Positions 1 through 6,771 of a stretch of 6,858 nucleotides of DNA are shown here, one piece after another (the stretch's first letter is position 1; each line of letters opens with the position of its first letter). A model generated the notes under the pieces. The model saw only the letters and a program-made list of their open reading frames with translations, was not told the DNA's origin and ran no database searches. The position numbers and the translations under genes were made by a program. This stretch comes from Ardenticatenales bacterium (lineage in GTDB: Bacteria > Chloroflexota > Anaerolineae > Ardenticatenales > Ardenticatenaceae). The stretch is taken from contig JACCSL010000138.1 of assembly GCA_013812995.1 (NCBI GenBank), positions 1 through 6,858 of the forward strand, given 5' to 3'.

Positions 1-3000
1 GACCTAGGGCGCGCGCCTGCTTCTCGAAGTGCTCCACATCCCGATCCGTCCATTGGCGCGCCGGGCGGTTGGCAATCAGCGCGAGGGCGCTCTCCAGAGC
101 CTGCTGCTCATTGGTGGTTTCCGCAACCCGCCGCAGCAGCGTCGCCAGGGTGGGGTGAGTGGCTAAGGGGGCCATCGTACCCGCCAATGCCATAAAATGT
201 TGCCAGTCCGCCTTATCCGTTGGCAGTCCGCAAGCCTCCAAAAATATCTCTCGCGCCCACTCAAGCCGCTTCTCCATAACCTGAGCCAACTCCTGAAGCG
301 CCTCATTCAGCTTTTCGAAGAAGTGCTCGACCTGCTCCTCGTCCACCACCTCTTCGGAGATCGAACCCACCCCTAGCGCCTGCGGCAGCTCGAAAAACAA
401 AAGCGATTCCGGCGAACGAGCCTGCTCAATCGCGCGCCGCGCCCCTAGCGTAGTTGGCGTAAGCGCCTGGGTGCGCCAGGCATGATCGGGTAAGCTCTGG
501 AGCCGTCGAATCAACTCGCGCATGACCGGGACCGTTGCCGCCGTTGCACCAAGACTGCGCGCCAGCCTCTCGACGACTACCAGCCGCGCCCCTGAGACTC
601 GGCTTCCCCCCACGCTGAACAGCTCCGGTCGCCGCTGCAACACTTCCCAATCGGCCACAGTTGGCAGCGGGCGCAGCGTCCCATCCTGATAAAGCGTCGT
701 CTCGTCGGCGTGTACCAGCATGAAAGCACACAGCAAGATTGGCAGCACCCCTTCCGTTATCCCAAAAGGGGGTGACGCCAACAGATCAAAGAGCTCTTTG
801 ACCGACCTTGGCTCAGGCGACTTGTCAAAGATGGCTCCCGCCAATGCCTGCCACGCCGGAAGGAGATGGAGGGGATCGGCAGCGGAGGGCGCGGCAAAGT
901 ACCACTGCCCTGCCTCGCTCTGGCAATGGAGCTCTCCCTCCCGCAGCAAACTCTCGTACATGCTCCGCTCAGGGGGAAAGCCGCTGATGCCCAAGGTCGT
1001 CTTTGACCCATGCTCCAGCATCCGCTCCAGCAAGTTTCGGCGCGCCGCTGCGCCCTGCGAAGTAAGCACCCGGCGATTCAAAATCTCGTTCCAGATACGT
1101 GGGCTTTCGGGGTAGATCTGATCGGCGACAGCCGAGAGGAGCGCGGTAATCCCGCGCTGGGTCCCATCGCTCACATCCTCGCCCCGATAGAACCAGGTGC
1201 ATCCCCCACCCCTCTCTAACCCTGAGAGCGTCAGCGCCTGATCCAACTCGTTGCGAATCAGCGTCTCTACTATATTCTGCCGGGCACGAAGCTCCCGACG
1301 CGCCACAGGGTCATCCCGAAGCTCAGGGGTTTTCTCTTGCACCCAATGCAACGCGCGAAGCTCACCCAACAACTCTGCCAACCGCCACGTCTGCACGGTC
1401 ACCCCAATGACCAGATCAGGGCGTGTTGCGCGGTCGGGGTGCGTTGCCCACGTCTGGAGCTCTCTCGCCTCGCTCTCCGTAGTCGAGAGACAGAGCAGAA
1501 CAAGCCCGCTCGCGCCGCTCTCTGCTTCCAGGGCAACCTGATCCCGAATGGTGGCATCCGCATAGCGCAGGGCAAAGTAGCGGGACGCGCCGATCTGATA
1601 GCTGTGTCGTCGCGCGATAATGGGGCGGGGTGCAAGGTGCTCCTGCACTGCCTCCGCCACGCTGAAAGTACCTGCAAGCTGCTGCCGCGCCTCTGCCAAT
1701 TGCTCCTCAATGTTGACATCGCTTCCCTGCCAGATCGCGTAGCTCTGATTGAAGCGGCGATAGACCACCAGGGAGCGGTTGATCAACGTTTGAAGCATGG
1801 CATGCGTGTGCTCTGCACCCTCCGTCGCGCGGAGCGCCGCGATCAAGCTAGTCTCCGTCGCGCGGAACGGACCAATCTCCGCCAGCCAGTTCAGCAGGCC
1901 AATCGTCTTGAGCGCCTCTATCGCCTCTGGCTCCAGCGCACCCGCATGGGTGAGCCGCTCCAGAGTTTCCGTGATGATCCGCTCTTTGAAGGAGGCATAG
2001 AGCCGCCCCTCGAAATTCGCTGCAAGGTAATCAAACAGGTCGGAGAGGTAAATCAAGGTAGAGGCAGGGTTCCGTTGCAGAAACTCCTGCAAGCCGAAGG
2101 GCTCGAACGAGGCAAGGTAGGCGAAAATCGAGCGTTCATTCTGCGCGAGACGACGAAATAGATAGGGTAATGCCACGAGGGCAGTGGGGTGGAACGGATA
2201 GGCTCGTCGGCTCAAGGCTACAAATTCAGACGGCTTCATCAGAGGGGGCAGCCAGCCCGAGTCAACAGCACGGTGCGCTTCTGCCTCCAGGTGGGGAGCC
2301 AACTCTGACCCATGTACCTCACTCCCAAGGAGGGCATTGACCAGGAGCGCCATCTGCTGTGTAGGTGGCTCCTGAAAGGCGATATCCTCAAATCGACCCT
2401 GTATCTTGGCCCACTCGCGCTGGGTGATGCTATCAAGATGACCCGCGTACCGCTCAAACGCTTGGTGCAGGATGCCAACAAAGAGAGTGGGCCGGGTCGC
2501 GCTCCGCGCTGCCCACTCCGCCAATTCCTGTAGCAGATAGATATCAGCGGCCTCACTATGGGTGGCCGTGTACTCCAGCAGCTTGCCCATCTCATCCATC
2601 ACAAAGAGCAGACCATTATAGTGATGGACGTTCTGGAGGTGGTTCTGTAGATCAGCCAGCCAACGCACAAAGGCGCGACTCTCCAGAGCGGCGGTATCTA
2701 GCTTGTGCAGCAGCGCAGCAATAAGGCTATCTTCCGGGAAAATGGCAAGTGCCTGGCGGACTCCCACCTTCAAGGCGGTCGCCATCGTAGCTCTATACCC
2801 CACCACCGGAATGGACAGATACCCGTTACCCTTAGCCGCCAGTCCCTGAACCTTTTCCGCCAGCGGGAAATCTATTTCGGCGAGCTGTTGGAGCGCCGCC
2901 ATATGACCGGGCAATGCTGGCCCCAGCAGATTCATCAGGAACAGGCCGAAGTAAGACTTGCCCGACCCATAGGGGCCGGTAAGTGTCCAGGCGCGCGTCG

Positions 3001-3178
3001 TTGCCTCGGGGCGCAGCCCATCAAGGAGGCGATTGAGGGCCTGGCGTGCCTGGGGCGTTACCAAGTAACTCTGGATGACGGAGGAATGAGCAAGGTCGCG
3101 CTCGACGTTGATGGAGCGCAGACGACCAGAGCGAACAGCGACGAGGTTCAGTGGCGGAGAGGCGATGAGGTTATACAT
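1..3178 (-). CDS. Very large P-loop ATPase, defence-island type, 3' end beyond window
   Basis: The frame is open on the minus strand from an ATG at 3178 to the left edge: 1059 codons with no stop, so the full protein is longer. I see Walker A GPYGSGKS at residues 68-75 and Walker B LLFVMDE at 190-196. GILHQAF (235-241) is a sensor-like strand, and QGRFEDIAF (260-268) has an arginine that could serve as an arginine finger. A second block at 689-745 includes YPESPRIWNE and GFPPERSMYE, and looks like a conserved helical or winged-helix region. A charged helical, possibly coiled-coil stretch lies around 944-985. No transmembrane segment is evident. The start overlaps the DUF4007 stop by 8 bases and has no clear Shine-Dalgarno, which suggests translational coupling. 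Large ATPases of this kind accompany DUF4007 in defence clusters (family knowledge). Its role as a motor or switch for a modification or restriction complex is inference. A BrxC- or DUF499-like family is the main alternative. Confidence 0.85.
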   Translation of the reverse strand, partial: MYNLIASPPLNLVAVRSGRLRSINVERDLAHSSVIQSYLVTPQARQALNRLLDGLRPEATTRAWTLTGPYGSGKSYFGLFLMNLLGPALPGHMAALQQLAEIDFPLAEKVQGLAAKGNGYLSIPVVGYRATMATALKVGVRQALAIFPEDSLIAALLHKLDTAALESRAFVRWLADLQNHLQNVHHYNGLLFVMDEMGKLLEYTATHSEAADIYLLQELAEWAARSATRPTLFVGILHQAFERYAGHLDSITQREWAKIQGRFEDIAFQEPPTQQMALLVNALLGSEVHGSELAPHLEAEAHRAVDSGWLPPLMKPSEFVALSRRAYPFHPTALVALPYLFRRLAQNERSIFAYLASFEPFGLQEFLQRNPASTLIYLSDLFDYLAANFEGRLYASFKERIITETLERLTHAGALEPEAIEALKTIGLLNWLAEIGPFRATETSLIAALRATEGAEHTHAMLQTLINRSLVVYRRFNQSYAIWQGSDVNIEEQLAEARQQLAGTFSVAEAVQEHLAPRPIIARRHSYQIGASRYFALRYADATIRDQVALEAESGASGLVLLCLSTTESEARELQTWATHPDRATRPDLVIGVTVQTWRLAELLGELRALHWVQEKTPELRDDPVARRELRARQNIVETLIRNELDQALTLSGLERGGGCTWFYRGEDVSDGTQRGITALLSAVADQIYPESPRIWNEILNRRVLTSQGAAARRNLLERMLEHGSKTTLGISGFPPERSMYESLLREGELHCQSEAGQWYFAAPSAADPLHLLPAWQALAGAIFDKSPEPRSVKELFDLLASPPFGITEGVLPILLCAFMLVHADETTLYQDGTLRPLPTVADWEVLQRRPELFSVGGSRVSGARLVVVERLARSLGATAATVPVMRELIRRLQSLPDHAWRTQALTPTTLGARRAIEQARSPESLLFFELPQALGVGSISEEVVDEEQVEHFFEKLNEALQELAQVMEKRLEWAREIFLEACGLPTDKADWQHFMALAGTMAPLATHPTLATLLRRVAETTNEQQALESALALIANRPARQWTDRDVEHFEKQARALG

Positions 3179-4106
3179 AATATTGTTTCAAGAGTGATTC
3201 GGCGGTTTCACGGAGCATGGCAACGTCGAGGTCATGCAGGTAAATCTGATGCAGCCCCGCAGTCTCTTGAAACTGCAAACGCCCCTCTGTGAGAGTGGCT
3301 AGTTGCTCGATATAGTCAACCACACTGTTTTCATCTAGCTTGAAAATCTGACCAGGACTCCCTATCTGGTAGATACACTCGTCCAGGGCAACAGTGCGAC
3401 GGCTTTCCATAACCTCTGAAAGATAAGTCAGCAGGGCGTAACCGAAGATAGCTGTTGGAAGCGTTGGCTTAGCCCCCACATTGAAGCGATAGACGCTGTC
3501 CCCGGAATCGTAGCGAATTAGATCGAGCTCTGTTAAAGGGCAATCTATCGTTTCTTCTGCTATCACTCCGGCACGTTTTCGGAGGGGGGAAACATACGTG
3601 CGTAGGAAACAGTCCACTTCCCGAGAGATCATTTGGGAAGTCGTCTTGATCTCCAAACGCTCCAGTTGGCGCTCAACGAGGGCCTGAAGAAGAGCTTTAC
3701 TGAATTCTGCCTGTTGTAGCGACAGCGAGATGTGCCATACCAGACCACGCACCCGATTGGTTGCGAGCTGCCAATGCAGCAACCACAGCGTCCCCCGATC
3801 CTCGAGATAAGCGTCCCAGCCGCTATTATCTAACAACTGCTGACCAAAGGTCGTGGGGGCCAACTCCCGCGTCCGCCCTATACTTTCGCCTTCTTCAATA
3901 ATCCCCAAAGCCAGGCACCAATGGCGTATGGACCGTACCATATTCTTGCCAACGCCCAGTCGTACCAGGGCATCATCGTGGTGAAAAGCCTTGGGGTCGG
4001 CTTGGATAGCCTCAAACCCTTTCTTTAACCAGTTGTATCGAAAAACAAACGTTTCATGTCCGCCGAAGGTGGGTGGGGGCTGTTGGAGGAGGGTGCGTTT
4101 GTACAT
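3171..4106 (-). CDS. DUF4007-family protein, probable DNA-binding defence component
   Basis: This 311-residue protein carries the pattern I associate with DUF4007. GGHETFVFRYNWLKKGF lies at residues 15-31. DDALVRLGVGKNMVRSIRHW follows at about 44-63, and a CLALGIIEE tail completes a helix-turn-helix-like segment. A mostly helical middle and a C-terminal segment near 257-292 follow, with no membrane segment or obvious catalytic motif. I chose the ATG at 4106. A TTG two codons upstream (4112) is also in frame, and a stop at 4119-4121 limits any further extension. Neither start has a good Shine-Dalgarno. The gene is first in a minus-strand pair with the giant ATPase. Its bases look more AT-rich than the right-hand genes, which would fit horizontal acquisition. 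DUF4007 genes occur in defence islands, often near phosphorothioation-type genes (family knowledge). A DNA-recognition or regulatory role is inference. Confidence 0.82.
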   Translation of the reverse strand: MYKRTLLQQPPPTFGGHETFVFRYNWLKKGFEAIQADPKAFHHDDALVRLGVGKNMVRSIRHWCLALGIIEEGESIGRTRELAPTTFGQQLLDNSGWDAYLEDRGTLWLLHWQLATNRVRGLVWHISLSLQQAEFSKALLQALVERQLERLEIKTTSQMISREVDCFLRTYVSPLRKRAGVIAEETIDCPLTELDLIRYDSGDSVYRFNVGAKPTLPTAIFGYALLTYLSEVMESRRTVALDECIYQIGSPGQIFKLDENSVVDYIEQLATLTEGRLQFQETAGLHQIYLHDLDVAMLRETAESLLKQYYV

Positions 4107-4185
4107 TACCAAGGGAGTTTACCTATAGTTATCGACGGATGAGAGTAAAGGATCAGGCATCTATCATTGAACAACAGGGTTCTCC

Positions 4186-4191
4186 ATTATA
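4186..4191 (-). promoter_or_regulatory. Candidate -10 box for the DUF4007-ATPase operon
   Basis: The minus strand reads TATAAT here, a perfect -10 hexamer about 80 bases upstream of the DUF4007 ATG. The upstream -35 match is poor: TTGGCC at 4211-4216, with a 19-base spacer. The hexamer sits in the palindrome ATTATAAT (4186-4193), so TATAAT can also be read on the plus strand at 4188-4193, with TTGAAC 15 bases before it (4167-4172). Which strand uses it cannot be decided from sequence. Confidence 0.35.
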
Positions 4192-4230
4192 ATACCGGGC
4201 AGTCAGCAAGGGCCAATATTCCCAAAACCC

Positions 4231-4242
4231 TTGACAAGTCAA
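4231..4242. promoter_or_regulatory. Perfect inverted repeat over the -35 box, possible operator
   Basis: TTGAC-AA-GTCAA is a perfect 5-base dyad with a 2-base centre. It begins at the first base of the -35 hexamer and extends into the spacer. A dyad in this place is typical of a repressor site, but it is short and the chance of coincidence is not small. The DUF4007 protein next door has a helix-turn-helix-like segment and could bind here; this is speculation. Confidence 0.35.
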
Positions 4243-4260
4243 ATTATCTTGTGATAAAAT
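4231..4260 (+). promoter_or_regulatory. Sigma70-type promoter for the DUF1992-radical SAM operon
   Basis: TTGACA at 4231-4236 matches the -35 consensus exactly. TAAAAT at 4255-4260 is one base off the -10 consensus, with an 18-base spacer. Transcription would start near 4267, about 43 bases before the DUF1992 ATG at 4310. The surrounding AT-rich stretch contrasts with the GC-rich coding sequence on its right. Confidence 0.7.
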
Positions 4261-4309
4261 GCACAAATAATTTTGAGAGAGGTTGTTGTCAAGGAAGAAA
4301 GGGAGCGCA

Positions 4310-4810
4310 ATGGCAAACGATAAGTGGCAGAGCTACATCGACAAGATCATCGAGGAGGCTCGCGAGCACGGCGAGTTCGACCTAGCGGACACGAAGGGGA
4401 AGAAATTAAAGGAGGAGACTACCGAAGCACTGGCAGGCGAGAAGGCGATGGCCAACAAGATTCTCGCGAACAGCGGCCACGCCCCGCCCTTTCTGATGAA
4501 GAAGCGCGAGATCGACGAGAAGCTGGAGCAGGAGCGTACGCGGCTCGTTCGCTACGCCCTGCGCCGCCAGCGCCTGCTCCAGGCCGCCAACGGGGCTCCC
4601 ACGCCCGATCAGGCCACCGCGCTGCGGGAGCAGGCGGCGCGCGACTGGCAATGGGCCATCGAGCAGTTCGAGAAGGTGATTCCCGACCTCAACAAGCAGA
4701 TCGGCATGTTCAACCTGATGAATAAGATTCCGAACATGCACAAGATGAAGATTCGCATGGAATGGGAGATCGAGCGGGCCGAGAAGCAACTCAACGATTC
4801 TGAATCCTGA
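4310..4810 (+). CDS. DUF1992 (DnaJ homologue subfamily C member 28 conserved domain) protein
   Basis: The 166-residue product is soluble and rich in charged helix. The family pattern runs from residue 8 to about 72: YIDKIIEEAREHGEFDLAD, then a KGKKL segment, ANKILANSGHAPPF and a charged helix after KKREIDE. This matches the DUF1992 layout (I-x-EA-x-GEFD, GKG-L, then LAY/ANKIL-N-G-PP). There is no J domain (no HPD), as is usual for bacterial members. The rest (about 75-166) is long amphipathic helix. I chose the ATG at 4310, which has GGGAG at 4301-4305 just upstream. In-frame TTG codons at 4283 and 4286 lack a spaced Shine-Dalgarno. It is first in a likely operon, with the radical SAM ATG 13 bases after its stop. 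The family's biochemical function is not established, and a chaperone link rests only on the eukaryotic namesake. Confidence 0.82.
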   Translation: MANDKWQSYIDKIIEEAREHGEFDLADTKGKKLKEETTEALAGEKAMANKILANSGHAPPFLMKKREIDEKLEQERTRLVRYALRRQRLLQAANGAPTPDQATALREQAARDWQWAIEQFEKVIPDLNKQIGMFNLMNKIPNMHKMKIRMEWEIERAEKQLNDSES

Positions 4811-4823
4811 AAGAGAGGCCGTC

Positions 4824-6332
4824 ATGGCAAGCCGCGTTCTGCTGCTCACCCCCGCCCGCCGTTTCATCGCCAATCGGAGCGGCCTGGGGTATCAAATCCC
4901 TCTGGGGCTGGTGCTGCTCGGGGGGCCGCTGCTGGACGCGGGCCACGAGGTTCGGCTCATCGACAATGATCTTCACGGCTGGGACGCGGAGCGGCTCATC
5001 AAGGAGGTGCGCCGCTTCCGCCCCGACTATCTGCTGATGGGGCACACCGGCTCCACGGCGGCGCACGGCACCTGCATCGAGAATGCGCGCTTCCTGAAAG
5101 CGGCCTTCCCCGAGCTTCGCATCGTTTATGGCGGGGTCTATCCCTCGTATGCGGCGGAGAGCACGCTGCGCTCGTGCGCCGCCATCGACGTGGTGGTGCG
5201 CGGCGAGGGCGAGGCCATCGTTGTTGATCTCCTCCATGCCTGGGCGCATGGGCTCTCCCTCGCCACCGTCGATGGCATCACCTGGCGGGACGGCGAAACG
5301 ATCTGCGCCAACCGCCCGCGCGCGGCGGCGCAGGATCTCGATGCCTTCCGCCCCGGCTGGGAGTTGGTGGAGTGGGAGCGCTACCAACTCTTCGGGATGG
5401 GACGCTCGGCGGGAATGCAGTACAGTCGCGGCTGCCCGCTCACCTGCACCCACTGCGGCCAGTGGGGCTTCTGGAAGCGCTGGCGACATCGCAGCCCGGA
5501 CAATGTAGTGGCGGAACTGCGCACCCTTGCTGAAAAATATGGGGTGAAAATCGTCTGGTTCGCCGACGAAAGCTTCGCGGCGGACCAGGAGGTTGTCATA
5601 ACATTGCTCGAAAAGCTCGTTCAGGCCAACCTTGGGCTCTCGCTGAACGTGAACATGACCGCCGCCGACGTGGTGCGCGACGCCGACCTGCTCCCGCTCT
5701 ACAAAGCCGCTGGTGTGGACTACGTGATCATGGGCATCGAGGCGCTGGATGATGCGATTGTCCAGGCGGTGCGGAAGAACAATCCCGTCGAAATCTCCAG
5801 GGCTGCCATCCGCGCCCTGCGGCAGAATAACATTGTCGCCTGGGCCAACATCATCTATGGGCTAGAAGATGAAACCTTTTCTTCGATGTGGGAGAAATTC
5901 TGTAACATCTCTGCGCTGGACCCCGACTTTCTCAACGCGGTGTACCTGACGCCCCATTTCTGGACCGCCGCAGGCCGCGCCACTGACCCGCGCGATGTGA
6001 TTCAGACCGACATGAGCAAGTGGACCTATCGCAACCAGGTCATTGCCACACCCCACCTCGCCCCCTGGCAGCTTTTCCTCGGTGTGAAGCTGACGGAGAT
6101 GGGCGTCCACCTCCGCCCGCATTCCCTCAAGCGGCTGCTCTGGCACGGGGACGCCACGATCCGGAAACTCATGCGCCGCTCGCTCGTCGCGGGCACCTTC
6201 AGCGTGGCCGCCGAGCTGTGGGAGTTTTTCTTCGACACCACCTTCGCGCCGCGCGGTACCATCAGCGAGCTGCCGGGCGTCCCGGCCCGGACTATCCGCC
6301 CTTCTGTTTCACCTGGTAGCCCAGCTCCTTGA
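4824..6332 (+). CDS. BchE-like B12-binding-domain radical SAM protein
   Basis: This 502-residue enzyme has two recognisable halves. Residues 1-185 form a Rossmann-like cobalamin-binding domain, with RLIDNDLHGW at 44-53, YGGVYPS at 102-108 and RGEGE at 126-130. The radical SAM domain starts at RGCPLTCTHC, with cluster cysteines C204, C208 and C211 (CxxxCxxC). GQWGFWKRWRHR follows, and the later strands include VIMGIEALDD (301-310) and IIYGLEDE (343-350). The C-terminal block TPHFWTAAGR and KWTYRNQVIA (376-408) recalls anaerobic Mg-protoporphyrin IX monomethyl ester cyclase (BchE) relatives. The substrate cannot be assigned, and a cobalamin-dependent methyltransferase or paralogue is equally possible. 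The ATG has GAGAGG five bases upstream and lies 13 bases after the DUF1992 stop. Its last 41 bases overlap yciH on the other strand, so the tail after about residue 488 is constrained by, or an extension into, that gene. Confidence 0.85.
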   Translation: MASRVLLLTPARRFIANRSGLGYQIPLGLVLLGGPLLDAGHEVRLIDNDLHGWDAERLIKEVRRFRPDYLLMGHTGSTAAHGTCIENARFLKAAFPELRIVYGGVYPSYAAESTLRSCAAIDVVVRGEGEAIVVDLLHAWAHGLSLATVDGITWRDGETICANRPRAAAQDLDAFRPGWELVEWERYQLFGMGRSAGMQYSRGCPLTCTHCGQWGFWKRWRHRSPDNVVAELRTLAEKYGVKIVWFADESFAADQEVVITLLEKLVQANLGLSLNVNMTAADVVRDADLLPLYKAAGVDYVIMGIEALDDAIVQAVRKNNPVEISRAAIRALRQNNIVAWANIIYGLEDETFSSMWEKFCNISALDPDFLNAVYLTPHFWTAAGRATDPRDVIQTDMSKWTYRNQVIATPHLAPWQLFLGVKLTEMGVHLRPHSLKRLLWHGDATIRKLMRRSLVAGTFSVAAELWEFFFDTTFAPRGTISELPGVPARTIRPSVSPGSPAP

Positions 6333-6618
6333 GCTTCTCGATGAGTTTGTCGCGGTGGTCGCCCTGGATTTCCAGGTTGCCCTCCTTCAGCGTGCCGCCC
6401 GCCCCGCAGAGCGTCTTGAACTGCTTGAGCAGCTTTTCCTTGGTGGCCGGGTCGTGCGGTAGGCCGCTGATGACCGTCACGGTCTTCCCGCCGCGCCCCT
6501 TCCGATCCCGCTCCACGTAAACCGTCTGCTGCACCTTCGCCGCCGGAGCCTTCTTGGCCGCAGGCTTGGGCTTCTCTGGGCTTGGGTCGGTTGAATAGAC
6601 AATTTTGCCATCGGCCAT
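6292..6618 (-). CDS. yciH: YciH/SUI1 (eIF1-like) translation factor family protein
   Basis: The 108-residue product has the same length as E. coli YciH. It opens with MADGKIVYST, like the VYST near the start of YciH, followed by a lysine-, proline- and alanine-rich linker (about 14-28). The SUI1 domain covers about 33-108: RKGRGGKTVTVISGL, then CGAGGTLKEGNLEIQGDHRD (84-91 region for the IQGD turn) and the VKQKGG end. SUI1/eIF1 relatives bind the small ribosomal subunit and affect start-site fidelity. In bacteria the role is less certain, but YciH is linked to translation under stress (family knowledge). The ATG at 6618 is chosen because AAAGGAG lies six bases upstream; an in-frame ATG at 6639 has no such signal. 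The 3' end overlaps the convergent radical SAM gene by 41 bases, and the upstream region consists of tandem repeats. Confidence 0.92.
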   Translation of the reverse strand: MADGKIVYSTDPSPEKPKPAAKKAPAAKVQQTVYVERDRKGRGGKTVTVISGLPHDPATKEKLLKQFKTLCGAGGTLKEGNLEIQGDHRDKLIEKLKELGYQVKQKGG

Positions 6619-6624
6619 AGGTGG

Positions 6625-6631
6625 CTCCTTT
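6625..6631 (-). promoter_or_regulatory. Shine-Dalgarno of yciH
   Basis: AAAGGAG on the minus strand ends six bases before the ATG at 6618. It is the strongest ribosome binding site in the window and fixes the start of yciH seven codons inside the longest open frame. Confidence 0.8.
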
Positions 6632-6637
6632 CGAAAC

Positions 6638-6719
6638 ATAGAGCGTTGGATCGTTGGAGCGGTTGGAGCGATAGAGCGTTGGAGCGGTTGGAGCGGTTGG
6701 AGCGAGAGAGCGTTGGAAC
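6638..6719. repeat. Degenerate tandem array of GTTGGAGCG units
   Basis: The plus strand repeats GTTGGAGCG or close variants at least five times. A higher-order duplication is also visible: 6638-6670 and 6671-6704 both begin ATAGAGCGTTGGA and end GTTGGAGCG, differing only at TC versus GCG in the middle. A third, partial copy (AGAGAGCGTTGGAAC) ends at 6719. The array lies directly upstream of the yciH ribosome binding site, so it occupies the leader or promoter region of that gene. No coding role is supported. Confidence 0.85.
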
Positions 6720-6771
6720 AACGACAATCGCAACGAATAAGCGAGGTTCGCTGTTCCGCTCGAACGCTCTC
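6706..6771. repeat. Imperfect inverted repeat joining the two arrays
   Basis: GAGAGCGTT-GGAAC at 6706-6719 can pair with GTTCC (6753-6757) and AACGCTCTC (6763-6771). This gives 14 base pairs with a 5-base bulge on the right arm and a loop of 33 bases (6720-6752). The loop itself holds a small AGCGA-GGT-TCGCT hairpin at 6740-6752. Because the right arm recurs in every 20-base unit, several alternative pairings exist. Function is unknown; it could be a leader structure for yciH or a by-product of repeat turnover. Confidence 0.5.

Noticed and set aside
1337..2161. 274-codon plus-strand open frame
   Set aside because: It lies wholly antisense to the continuous ATPase frame and shows no recognisable domain; the low-complexity, arginine-rich product is typical of a shadow frame.
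1..3178. Frameshift or pseudogene in the ATPase
   Set aside because: The frame was followed codon by codon to the left edge without an in-frame stop, and motifs stay in one frame.
2705..3292. 195-codon plus-strand open frame
   Set aside because: It is antisense to the Walker A region of the ATPase and to the end of DUF4007, both of which carry clear family motifs.
4107..4112. Upstream TTG start for DUF4007
   Set aside because: It adds only two residues, has no better ribosome binding site than the ATG at 4106, and is a rarer start codon.
4791..5489. 232-codon minus-strand open frame
   Set aside because: It is a shadow of the radical SAM gene, rich in alanine and arginine, with no motif. 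The plus-strand frame holds the CxxxCxxC motif.
6026..6733. 235-codon minus-strand frame running through the repeats
   Set aside because: It is out of frame with yciH, its N-terminus is only translated repeat, and it overlaps the radical SAM 3' end.
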